Of a stretch of DNA of 7,867 nucleotides, positions 1 to 6,075 are shown in pieces. Source of the DNA: an uncultured delta proteobacterium. Its GTDB lineage: Bacteria; UBA10199; GCA-002796325; 1-14-0-20-49-13. The stretch spans positions 1-7,867 of the forward strand of contig CAIPVD010000148.1 of assembly GCA_903868375.1 (NCBI GenBank), written 5' to 3'. Under the pieces are notes generated by a model. The model was not told the DNA's origin and made no database searches. It saw only the letters and a list, made by a program, of their open reading frames with translations. The number at the start of each line of letters is the position of its first letter. The first letter of the stretch is position 1. Made by a program: the position numbers and the translations under genes.

Positions 1-115
1 CCACAAAAAAGTTCGAGGCGTGTGGTATGTTGAAAACAGGCTTACATCCTTTCGAACCACGGCATTCGAAACCGTTGAATCAAGCCCCGTAAAAGCGCTG
101 CCTATAGTCTTATGA
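1..115 (+). CDS. C-terminal fragment of an unrecognised protein
   Basis: An open frame reads from base 2 to a TGA at 113-115, giving 37 codons that end ...VKALPIVL. The stop overlaps the start of the next gene as ATGA, the junction type also seen at 7080-7083 and 7520-7523, and this is the main reason to believe the frame is coding. The visible residues (for example RGVWYVENRLTSFR and TTAFETVESSPVKALP) do not match a family I can name. The fragment is mildly basic and shows no membrane segment. Gene start and function lie outside the window. It is probably co-transcribed with, and translationally coupled to, the radical SAM gene, because no promoter or ribosome-binding site for that gene is evident here. 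Confidence 0.6.
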   Translation, partial: HKKVRGVWYVENRLTSFRTTAFETVESSPVKALPIVL

Positions 116-2238
116 TAATTACACGAGAACAGATCGATTCGTTGCTTTCCAAGGTGAGGCGGCCATCCAGGTATATCGATGGCGAGGTTAATTCCGTTCA
201 TAAAGACTGGGACGGCGCGAAAGTGAAGTGGTGCCTTGCTTTCCCCGATGTGTATGAAGTAGGGATGAGCCACATAGGCCTTGGCATCATCTACGATATA
301 CTTAATGCGTGCGACGATACCCTTGCAGACCGCGTTTTTACTCCGTGGACCGATATGGAATCCGCAATGCGTGCCGAAAATGTTCCGCTGTGGGGGCTTG
401 AATCGAAGCGGAGCTTAAGCGAATTCGATATCATCGGCATTACGCTTCCATATGAACTGACATACACGAATATCCTCACGATGCTAAACCTTGCAGGTAT
501 TCCGTTCTACGCCAAAGATAGAGATGCAAGCCACCCTCTAATCATCGGCGGAGGTGTCGGCGCGTTCAACCCCGAACCGGTTGCCGATCTTTTCGACGCC
601 ATAATTTTAGGCGATGGAGAAGAGGTTGTGCTCGAAATTTCGAAGATTGTGAAGGATCTCGCGAACAAACCGAATATTCTTTGCGCATTATCCAAGATCC
701 GTGGCATCTATGTGCCGAGTATTCACGATGGCAGCGCAAAGGTTTATAAAGCGATCGTTTCAGATATCGATGCAGCCGAATATCCAAAAGCGCCGGTCGT
801 TCCGTTCATGAAGGTCATCCACGACAGGGTTGGCATAGAGATCCAGCGTGGATGCGCTCGCGGATGCAGGTTTTGCCAGGCGGGATATATTTACAGGCCC
901 GTGCGCCAGCGATCTATTTCAAGGCTCGAAGAACTATCTAACTGCCAGTTGCAATCAACTGGAAACGAAGACCTCTCTTTCTTGTCGCTTTCTGCCGGCG
1001 ATTACGAGCCGCTGCCCGAACTTATGAAAAATGTTGCGGCGGCGCACGAAGAGAGCTGGATCAATATGAACCTTCCATCTCTTCGCGTCGAATCGCTTAC
1101 TCCGGATATTCTGTCCGTGATGCAGCGAACCTTAAAAGGCGGTTTCACGCTGGCGCCTGAAGCCGCAACCGATAGGCTGCGTAGGGTTATCAATAAAGGG
1201 AACACGGAAGAAGAACTTCTTTTCACGATAGATAAAATATTTGGTATCGGCTGGCGACAGTTAAAACTTTATTTCATGATAGGACTGCCAACCGAAACGG
1301 TAGACGACGTTAAGGCGATCGCAGAACTTTCACATAAGGCATATGATATCGGCAGGAGATATAGGCGGGACATAACGATAACGGTAAGCGTTTCGACGTT
1401 CATACCAAAACCGCATACTCCATTTCAGTGGGCTGGGCAAATATCGATCGCAGAAACGAAGCAAAAACAGGATATATTGAAGGGCCTGCTGCGTCGCCGC
1501 GGGATCGAACTTAAATGGCACCATGCAGATATAAGTTTCCTCGAAGGTGTATTTTCCAGAGGAGATCGGAGTTTGTTAAAGGTCATCGTGAACGCTTGGA
1601 ACGCCGGCGCACGCCTCGACGCATGGGACGAAGAGTTTAAGTACGATGTGTGGATGACGGCATTTAAAGATGCAGGCATAGATCCGAGCGAATATTTGAA
1701 GCCGAAGAGTTTAGAAGAAAAATTGCCTTGGGGCCATTTATTTGCCGATATCGATCCGGAGTTCCTGAAGAAGGAATATGAGCTGGCGCTTCAAGGAGAA
1801 ATAACGCACGATTGCGTTAACGGTAAATGCTCGAAGTGCGGCGTTTGCGATTTTGAAGATGTAAAAAATGTGATCTGTCCATGCGAGCAGGGGCGAAGCG
1901 ATTTTCCTCGGGAGATTGCTTCACCTCCTTCGGAGGTTCGCAATGACGTTCTCTTAAATTTCACCTTCACTAAAGAAGACAATGCCAAATGGCTATCTCA
2001 TTTGGAGCTTATGCAAGTGCTGCGGCGCGCATTTCGCCGGGCCGGTATTCCCACAAAATATTCTCAAGGTTTTCATCCGCACATGAAACTTTCTTTAGAA
2101 CGTGCGCTGAAGGTCGGCGAGGCGTCGCAGAGCGAAAAAGGAAAGATAGAACTATCTGGAAATTTAAGCCCCCAGATTTTGATCGAGGGGCTTAATAAAC
2201 ATCTCCCAGATGGGATAAAGATAATTTCTATGGCGTGA
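112..2238 (+). CDS. B12-binding-like/radical SAM protein fused to a shortened DUF2344 domain
   Basis: The protein has 708 residues and resembles the TIGR03960 radical SAM family fused to a DUF2344 (TIGR03936-like) domain. Residues about 35-200 form the cobalamin-binding-like N-terminal region (FPDVYEVGMSHIGLGIIY; PLIIGGG near 143-148). The radical SAM cluster motif Cx3Cx2C is C248, C252, C255, followed by conserved TLAPEAATDRLRRVINKG (346-363) and FMIGLPTET. A second cysteine-rich patch holds C568, C573, C576, C579, C589 and C591. The DUF2344 part begins near residue 615 (WLSHLELMQVLRRAFRRAG, YSQGFHPHMKLS) but ends after about 94 residues, roughly half the family's usual length as I recall it. 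The substrate is unknown; an RNA or ribosome-related role is only a guess from its neighbours. The start follows an ATGA overlap without a clear Shine-Dalgarno sequence and aligns with the usual family N-terminus. The 3' end overlaps the convergent lipoprotein gene by 11 bp. Residues about 594-612 are encoded by a palindromic repeat. Confidence 0.93.
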   Translation: MIITREQIDSLLSKVRRPSRYIDGEVNSVHKDWDGAKVKWCLAFPDVYEVGMSHIGLGIIYDILNACDDTLADRVFTPWTDMESAMRAENVPLWGLESKRSLSEFDIIGITLPYELTYTNILTMLNLAGIPFYAKDRDASHPLIIGGGVGAFNPEPVADLFDAIILGDGEEVVLEISKIVKDLANKPNILCALSKIRGIYVPSIHDGSAKVYKAIVSDIDAAEYPKAPVVPFMKVIHDRVGIEIQRGCARGCRFCQAGYIYRPVRQRSISRLEELSNCQLQSTGNEDLSFLSLSAGDYEPLPELMKNVAAAHEESWINMNLPSLRVESLTPDILSVMQRTLKGGFTLAPEAATDRLRRVINKGNTEEELLFTIDKIFGIGWRQLKLYFMIGLPTETVDDVKAIAELSHKAYDIGRRYRRDITITVSVSTFIPKPHTPFQWAGQISIAETKQKQDILKGLLRRRGIELKWHHADISFLEGVFSRGDRSLLKVIVNAWNAGARLDAWDEEFKYDVWMTAFKDAGIDPSEYLKPKSLEEKLPWGHLFADIDPEFLKKEYELALQGEITHDCVNGKCSKCGVCDFEDVKNVICPCEQGRSDFPREIASPPSEVRNDVLLNFTFTKEDNAKWLSHLELMQVLRRAFRRAGIPTKYSQGFHPHMKLSLERALKVGEASQSEKGKIELSGNLSPQILIEGLNKHLPDGIKIISMA
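1891..1947 (+). repeat. Palindromic repeat element inserted in frame in the radical SAM gene
   Basis: Two overlapping inverted repeats are visible. The first pairs GAAGCGATTTTCC (1895-1907) with GGGAGATTGCTTC (1910-1922); its three non-Watson-Crick positions would all be G·U wobbles in RNA. The second pairs ATTGC/GCAAT (1915-1919 with 1940-1944) and ACCTCC/GGAGGT (1923-1928 with 1932-1937) around a TTC loop. The string GAGATTGCTTC...GCAATGAC resembles a dispersed palindromic repeat that I recall between genes in many bacterial genomes. Here it is translated as a linker (residues about 594-612, including EIASPPSEVRND) between the cysteine-rich patch and DUF2344. No second copy lies in this window, so repeat status is inferred from resemblance. 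Confidence 0.6.
2164..2212 (-). terminator. Hairpin pair at the convergent 3' ends; weak candidate terminator of the lipoprotein gene
   Basis: TTAAGCCCC (2164-2172) and GGGGCTTAA (2187-2195) form a perfect 9-bp inverted repeat with a 14-nt loop. Beside it, CATCT and AGATG (2200-2204 and 2208-2212) pair around CCC. Both lie inside the 3' end of the radical SAM gene and just downstream of the lipoprotein stop on the minus strand. On that strand the larger stem is followed only by ATTTCC, so the U-tract is poor; on the plus strand there is none. It could slow or end transcription from the lipoprotein gene, or be chance structure in coding DNA. Confidence 0.35.
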
Positions 2239-3766
2239 CATTGAACTGGATAGATTTCGATATTGATGTTGCGCTGGAACTTTCAAAGGTCAGATCCTCT
2301 GTGACTGCGAAGCTGGTAACTCCAGTAGTGGATGAAGGCAGCTTGAGCTTGATCTTGAAACTAGCAGGCTGTGCCTGTCCGTTTGCGATGCTACATACGG
2401 CCTGAACGCCAACGAAGTGGCATGGTCCAACATCTGGTTCTATTGTGCAGCCATCGCAAGGCGTTATTGTAAGTGTCATGTCGTCATAGAATTTCGTATC
2501 CCCCTTATTTTCAATCTTTGTATCGACAGTGACTTCATCGCCTAGTTTGTATGGCGGAGACGATGTGTTCGGCGTGATAACTATATTCTGCGTCTTGGTG
2601 GAATTTACAACTATCTTATAGGTGCCAAGGCTGATCGTGCTGGAATCGATCGACGATATTGCCTTGGGCTTTAGATATACGGTCTGCGGTTTTCCATTAT
2701 CGAGCGAGCCGGCTATTAGGCGTATCGCGATCTTGTTAATGACATCCTTTGTGATGTCGTAAGCATTGATGGCGCTATCGGGGTTTGGAGTTATCGTGGA
2801 GAGGTCCAGGGAGCCACCGCTTTTTGCGTTTCTGTCGGTCGCTGACTTAAGTATCGATGGAAGCTGAAGCGTTTGCAATGTCGCCAAACTCGGCGAGTAA
2901 ATGATAACCTCGAACTCTTCGTTCGGCACAACGTCTATCTCGTCCGGCGGGCTGGGGATCAATGGCGCGGCATTTTTAGGATCGGGAACAACACCAATAA
3001 GAAGAGATGCCTTGCTGGAATAGCCCGGTGCTACCGTCGCACAACCTTTAGGTGCGCTTGTGTCGGTCGAGTATGATACGGCCGGCCCAGTGGAAACCGG
3101 AGTTGATGTCCCTGTCGGTTGTGAAGAAGTCGTGCAGGTTTTATCCGTAACGCTGCACGTTAGCCCTGCAATGCAGTCGCCATCGTTGGAACACTGTTGC
3201 CCGCTTTGCACATTACCACTTCCACATATGTTGATATTACATTTAAGCCCCGACACACAATCGCCGTCGTTCGCGTTACATGATCCGCCATTTGCGCCCG
3301 TTGCACTGCCACATTTACCGTTGCTGCAACTAAGGCCGGTGTTGCACAGATTGCCCGCGGTGTCGCAAGGTGCGCCCGCGGTGCCGGGTGATGTTGTGAT
3401 CGTATCCCCTTTAGCCAACATAACCTTGTTGGTCGAACTTGCCGTAGAAGAGCTTGTGTCAGGTGTTGGCATGTTGATGCTCGGCTGATTTTCTTGTGAA
3501 TAGACTGTTTGCGGTATCACGCAATATACGCGCGAGATTTTATCGGCCTTTGAAACCGAATATCCGCCGTCCGGCCCCGTAACGCCCGATTTGTATGGAG
3601 CGCCGTCCATGGTCACTTTATAAATGACCTTGCCTAGCCCCGGTTCGCCGGGATCCTGAACTCCGTTCCCATTCCTGTCCAGATATACAGTTCCGTTGAT
3701 GTCGCCGGCACATCCAGCGGCAAACACTGTTAGAATAATGATCGCAAGGGTTATGATGTTCTTCAT
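2228..3766 (-). CDS. Predicted lipoprotein with SdrD-B-like, cysteine-rich repeat and CARDB-like domains
   Basis: The start at 3766 is chosen over one 12 codons upstream because it gives a clean lipoprotein signal peptide: MKN, a hydrophobic run, then lipobox FAAGC with lipid-accepting C19. The product has 512 residues and is probably anchored to the outer membrane or cell surface. Residues about 24-72 resemble an SdrD B-type repeat (NGTVYLDRNGNGVQDPGEPG), whose acidic D/N loop is a typical calcium site. A Ser/Thr/Pro linker follows, then three cysteine-rich repeats (134-211), a second Thr/Ser linker and a middle region (about 245-395) I do not recognise. Residues about 403-480 look like a CARDB or DUF11 beta-sandwich (LGDEVTVDTKIENKGDTKF) with extra cysteines C437, C440, C449 and C458. 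This architecture suggests an extracellular binding or adhesion protein; no enzyme motif is seen and the ligand is unknown. No Shine-Dalgarno sequence precedes the start. The gene interrupts an otherwise plus-strand housekeeping cluster. Confidence 0.85.
   Translation of the reverse strand: MKNIITLAIIILTVFAAGCAGDINGTVYLDRNGNGVQDPGEPGLGKVIYKVTMDGAPYKSGVTGPDGGYSVSKADKISRVYCVIPQTVYSQENQPSINMPTPDTSSSTASSTNKVMLAKGDTITTSPGTAGAPCDTAGNLCNTGLSCSNGKCGSATGANGGSCNANDGDCVSGLKCNINICGSGNVQSGQQCSNDGDCIAGLTCSVTDKTCTTSSQPTGTSTPVSTGPAVSYSTDTSAPKGCATVAPGYSSKASLLIGVVPDPKNAAPLIPSPPDEIDVVPNEEFEVIIYSPSLATLQTLQLPSILKSATDRNAKSGGSLDLSTITPNPDSAINAYDITKDVINKIAIRLIAGSLDNGKPQTVYLKPKAISSIDSSTISLGTYKIVVNSTKTQNIVITPNTSSPPYKLGDEVTVDTKIENKGDTKFYDDMTLTITPCDGCTIEPDVGPCHFVGVQAVCSIANGQAQPASFKIKLKLPSSTTGVTSFAVTEDLTFESSSATSISKSIQFNVTP
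3134..3367 (-). repeat. Three tandem cysteine-rich repeats in the lipoprotein
   Basis: Lipoprotein residues 134-211 contain three units of four cysteines each. Units 1 and 2 share the exact spacing C-x6-C-x5-C-x4-C (C134, 141, 147, 152; C163, 170, 176, 181). Unit 3 is C-x5-C-x5-C-x6-C (C192, 198, 204, 211). The common core is C..(D)GDC..GL.C....C, with a Gly-rich spacer between units. This pattern recalls small disulfide-rich repeats in myxobacterial and related secreted proteins. Each unit would form two disulfides outside the cytoplasm, which agrees with the lipoprotein signal. Confidence 0.75.
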
Positions 3767-3773
3767 GCGGTGA

Positions 3774-3802
3774 ATTCTAGCATAGCAGCGGGGGGTTGAC
3801 AA
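3774..3802 (-). promoter_or_regulatory. Candidate sigma-70 promoter of the lipoprotein gene
   Basis: On the minus strand, TTGTCA (3802-3797) and TAGAAT (3779-3774) each match the -35 and -10 consensus at five of six bases and are separated by exactly 17 bp. The spacer contains a run of six C. A start point about seven bases beyond the -10 falls at or next to the A of the ATG at 3766, so the transcript would have essentially no leader. This fits the absence of a Shine-Dalgarno sequence. Confidence 0.5.
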
Positions 3803-3841
3803 ACGAAAAAACTAGGACCGCCACTTTGCAGTTTACAAACG
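3796..3841. repeat. Imperfect 10-bp direct repeat in the divergent spacer
   Basis: TTGACAAACG (3796-3805) and TTTACAAACG (3832-3841) match at nine of ten bases and start 36 bp apart in the 105-bp spacer between the lipoprotein gene and RNase G. The first copy covers the -35 of the minus-strand promoter candidate. They could be operator half-sites controlling one or both genes, or chance in an A-rich stretch. For RNase G itself, TTTACA (3832-3837) is a possible -35, but the -10 options (TATCTA, CATATT) are poor in sequence or spacing, and no Shine-Dalgarno sequence precedes its ATG. Confidence 0.3.
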
Positions 3842-3871
3842 GGCAACTATCAATTATCTACATATTCCAAT

Positions 3872-5338
3872 ATGCCTAATGAACTTATAATTAATTCGAC
3901 ACTTGGTGAAACGCGAGTTGCGAGACTCGAAAACGGCTCTGTTGCTGAATTCTATGTGGAACGCATTCACGAAGCCGATATCGTCGGCAACATATATAAA
4001 GGAAAGGTCGTTCGTGTGCTGCCCGGCATGCACGCCGCCTTTGTGGATATTGGCCTGGCAAGAACCGCGTTCCTTCATCTTGCCGATTTTGTCGCCTCTG
4101 ACGATATTTCCGAAGGCATCGCCGAAGCGGCAAAGGGAAAGACTCTGGATGTCGACCTAAAAGAAGGCAAGGAGATCTTAGTTCAGGTGGAAAAGGAGCC
4201 GATAGGCACGAAGGGCGCGAGGCTTACTTCATATGTTTCTCTACCAGGTAGGTATCTGGTCTATATGCCGACCGTCGACCACATAGGCATTTCAAGGCGG
4301 ATCGACTCCTCTGCAGAACGCGCCAGGCTGAAAGATATCGTCGAAAAGGGAAAGCCTAAGGGCGGCGGTTTTATCGTTAGAACGGCGAGCGAAGGCGTTT
4401 CTCCAAAGGAACTAAAGGCAGATATCAGTTACCTAACTCGCCTTTGGAGCGAGGTGGAATCTAGAGCCAGGCCTGCAAAGGCGCCGTCTGTCGTTCATGC
4501 CGACTTAGATGTAGTGCTGCGTGTTGTGCGCGACATGTTCACGGCAGATATCGAAAATCTTATCGTCGATTCAAAGCAAGAGTTCGAACGTATCCGCAAG
4601 TTCACGGAAAAATTCATGCCGAGGCTTAAGAACCGCGTGACATTTTACGAAGGCGAAGAACATATCTTTGATAAATACGGAATCGAAGTAGAGATAACGC
4701 GTGCGTTAGGCCAAAAGGTCTGGCTGAAATCGGGCGGTTACATTATCGTCGAACAGACCGAAGCGTTAACTGCTATCGACGTTAATACCGGCAAGTTCGT
4801 AGGTAAAAGAAATTTAGAAGATACGATCCTTCGCACGAACCTAGAGGCCGTACGCGAGATCGTTTATCAATTGAAGCTGCGTAACATCGGCGGGATAATC
4901 GTTATCGACTTCATCGATATGAACAAGCATCAGAACAGGGCCAAGGTGTTCAACTCGTTGAAAGAGGCGCTAAAGGCCGATCGCACAAGAACGACCATTA
5001 CAAAGATCTCCGAACTTGGCCTCGTCGAGATGACAAGAAAGAGAACTCGCGACGATTTGAGAAACATGCTTACCGATCCGTGCCCGTATTGCGAGGGAAA
5101 GGGTTACTTAAAGAGCCCGACCACGATCTGTTACGATATTTTTAGGGAGATTATGCGCGAGGCGGCTAAAGGCAAGAATAAGCAGATAACGGTTTATGCC
5201 AATCCGAACGTGGCTAGCGTATTCTATAATGAAGAACGCAAATTCGTGGAAGACTTAGAAAGGCTTATTAAAAAAACCATAGTTATCAAGGAGTTGCCGG
5301 AATATCATCTCGAACAATTCGAATTATCCGATAAGTGA
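3872..5338 (+). CDS. rng: Ribonuclease G (RNase E/G family endoribonuclease)
   Basis: This 488-residue protein covers the full catalytic region of the RNase E/G family and lacks the long RNase E scaffold tail, so RNase G is the better name. The N-terminus (MPNELIIN, then IVGNIYKGKVVRVLPGMHAAFVDIG) fixes the start. The S1 RNA-binding domain spans about residues 36-120. The metal-binding catalytic aspartates are D303 (AIDVNTGKF) and D346 (VIDFIDM), and the Zn-link cysteines are C404 and C407 (CPYC). These numbers coincide with those known for Escherichia coli RNase E, so the spacing is conserved. The family cleaves single-stranded RNA with a 5'-monophosphate preference, maturing 16S/5S rRNA and starting mRNA decay in the cytoplasm, often near the inner membrane. 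It sits upstream of rplU, an arrangement I recall from deltaproteobacterial genomes. No Shine-Dalgarno sequence is visible before the ATG, so initiation may be weak or unusual. Confidence 0.97.
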   Translation: MPNELIINSTLGETRVARLENGSVAEFYVERIHEADIVGNIYKGKVVRVLPGMHAAFVDIGLARTAFLHLADFVASDDISEGIAEAAKGKTLDVDLKEGKEILVQVEKEPIGTKGARLTSYVSLPGRYLVYMPTVDHIGISRRIDSSAERARLKDIVEKGKPKGGGFIVRTASEGVSPKELKADISYLTRLWSEVESRARPAKAPSVVHADLDVVLRVVRDMFTADIENLIVDSKQEFERIRKFTEKFMPRLKNRVTFYEGEEHIFDKYGIEVEITRALGQKVWLKSGGYIIVEQTEALTAIDVNTGKFVGKRNLEDTILRTNLEAVREIVYQLKLRNIGGIIVIDFIDMNKHQNRAKVFNSLKEALKADRTRTTITKISELGLVEMTRKRTRDDLRNMLTDPCPYCEGKGYLKSPTTICYDIFREIMREAAKGKNKQITVYANPNVASVFYNEERKFVEDLERLIKKTIVIKELPEYHLEQFELSDK

Positions 5339-5360
5339 CCCCCGCAAAGGTTTTTCATGC

Positions 5361-5390
5361 TTGACTTTAAGAGTTCATCTAGGCTAGAAG
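5361..5390 (+). promoter_or_regulatory. Candidate promoter for rplU-rpmA
   Basis: In the 91-bp gap after rng, TTGACT (5361-5366, five of six bases of the -35 consensus) is followed after 18 bp by TAGAAG (5385-5390, four of six of the -10). The predicted start near 5397 leaves a leader of about 33 nt with a good Shine-Dalgarno sequence (AAGGA, 5419-5423) before rplU. A private promoter would let ribosomal proteins be made far above the RNase level. No hairpin followed by a T-run was found after the rng stop, so read-through from rng is also possible. Confidence 0.4.
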
Positions 5391-5429
5391 CTGCCGACCT
5401 AAAACTTACGTCAGCAAAAAGGAAAATAT

Positions 5430-5741
5430 ATGTACGCAATAATTGCAACTGGTGGAAAACAATACAAAGTTTCCGAAAATGACATCGTTCAGATCGAAAG
5501 ATTAAATGTCGAAGCAGGTGAAAAGATAAACTTCGATAAGGTTCTGATGGTCGGCGATACGGACAGCATAAAGGTCGGACGCCCCTATCTTGAGAACGCA
5601 AAGGTCGAAGGAGAAGTGGTGGAACAGGGCCGCGCGCCGAAGATCTTGGTCTTCAAGAAGAAGAGGCGCAAAGGTTATAAAAAAATTCGTGGGCACAGGC
5701 AGTGCTTCACTGGTATTAAGGTGCTAAAGATCAACGCATAA
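5430..5741 (+). CDS. rplU: 50S ribosomal protein L21
   Basis: The 103-residue product has the normal length and full pattern of bacterial L21: N-terminal MYAIIATGGKQYKVSENDIVQIE, central GEKINFDKVLMVGD, and the signature KILVFKKKRRKGYKKIRGHRQ (about residues 71-91) that binds 23S rRNA. The protein is an early-assembling component of the large subunit, next to domain I/II rRNA and L20. The start is supported by AAAAAGGA (5416-5423) six bases before the ATG. L27 follows after 17 bp with its own strong ribosome-binding site, so the two are surely one transcript, ending mainly at the terminator at 6042-6075. Nothing in this protein looks unusual. Confidence 0.98.
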   Translation: MYAIIATGGKQYKVSENDIVQIERLNVEAGEKINFDKVLMVGDTDSIKVGRPYLENAKVEGEVVEQGRAPKILVFKKKRRKGYKKIRGHRQCFTGIKVLKINA

Positions 5742-5758
5742 AAAATTAGGAGTTTATT

Positions 5759-6004
5759 ATGGCAGAAGGCGCAGAGAGAAATAGTAGAGATTCCCATGGC
5801 CAACGGCGCGGAGTTAAGCGTTACGAAGGCCAGGTGGTAGGCGGCGGCGAGATAATCGTTCGTCAGTGCGGAACCAAGGTTCATCCCGGCGATAACGTTG
5901 GAATGGGCAGAGATTTTACTTTGTATGCGAAGGTTGCAGGCAAGGTAGAATTCGAAGACAAAAAGAACCGCAAGTATGTTCATATCAGAGTAGCAACTGC
6001 TTGA
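5759..6004 (+). CDS. rpmA: 50S ribosomal protein L27 with a shortened, altered N-terminal tail
   Basis: Residues from about 9 onward are clear L27: [67 protein letters not shown] (5747-5752) stands six bases before the ATG, so this start is secure. The tail is odd: most bacterial L27 proteins begin approximately MAHKK(G/A)GGSSRNGRDS, whereas this one begins [12 protein letters not shown], about four residues shorter and without the basic HKK. That tail normally reaches the peptidyl-transferase centre and contacts tRNA ends. No frameshift explains the difference, since the frame is continuous from the start codon. No upstream Firmicutes-type cleavable extension is present. At 81 residues the protein is slightly short for the family. 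Confidence 0.96.
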   Translation: MAEGAERNSRDSHGQRRGVKRYEGQVVGGGEIIVRQCGTKVHPGDNVGMGRDFTLYAKVAGKVEFEDKKNRKYVHIRVATA

Positions 6005-6029
6005 AGTGATTCAAAGTCTCAATTATATT
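6001..6029 (+). promoter_or_regulatory. Candidate promoter before obg, overlapping the rpmA stop
   Basis: TTGAAG (6001-6006, four of six bases of the -35 consensus, overlapping the rpmA stop codon) and TATATT (6024-6029, five of six of the -10) are separated by 17 bp. The predicted start near 6036 lies just upstream of the terminator hairpin, so a transcript from here would begin with that hairpin and reach the obg ATG about 40 nt later. The spacing is ideal, but the region is AT-rich, which raises the chance of a false match. Confidence 0.4.
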
Positions 6030-6041
6030 GATTTAATATGA

Positions 6042-6075
6042 CCCTTGAGATTATTTATCTCAAGGGCCTTTTTTT
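6042..6075 (+). terminator. Intrinsic terminator between rpmA and obg, touching the obg start codon
   Basis: CCCTTGAGAT (6042-6051) and ATCTCAAGGG (6057-6066) form a perfect 10-bp stem with a five-base loop (TATTT), followed by CC and seven T (6069-6075). This is a textbook rho-independent terminator for the rplU-rpmA transcript. The last T is immediately followed by the obg ATG at 6076, so there is no separate ribosome-binding site. The 3' arm of the stem contains AAGG (6062-6065), ten bases before the ATG, which could serve as a weak Shine-Dalgarno sequence when the hairpin is open. Confidence 0.85.

Noticed and set aside
945..962. Perfect 7-bp inverted repeat CCAGTTG-CAAT-CAACTGG inside the radical SAM gene
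   Set aside because: The encoded residues align in length with the expected family pattern, so there is no insertion, and there is no T-run or regulatory context. Likely chance.
3060..3488. 142-codon plus-strand open frame opposite the lipoprotein gene
   Set aside because: It mirrors the cysteine-rich and Thr/Ser-rich part of the lipoprotein, has no ribosome-binding site and no recognisable domain, and its length is explained by codon composition of the opposite strand.
3767..3802. Upstream start of the lipoprotein gene at 3802, adding 12 residues
   Set aside because: The extra residues (MSTPRCYARIHR) would precede a complete lipoprotein signal peptide and would overlap the promoter candidate, so the start at 3766 is preferred.
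3796..3824. Consensus TTGACA (3796-3801) as a plus-strand -35 for rng
   Set aside because: No acceptable -10 sequence occurs 15-19 bp downstream (the bases there are GC-rich), so the match is better explained by the overlapping minus-strand -35.
5339..5429. Possible ribosomal-protein leader or riboswitch before rplU
   Set aside because: I could find no stable paired structure or known L21 leader pattern in the gap, and the predicted leader after the promoter candidate is only about 33 nt.
5675..5983. 102-codon minus-strand open frame across rplU and rpmA
   Set aside because: It lies opposite two certain ribosomal protein genes, with no ribosome-binding site or recognisable product.
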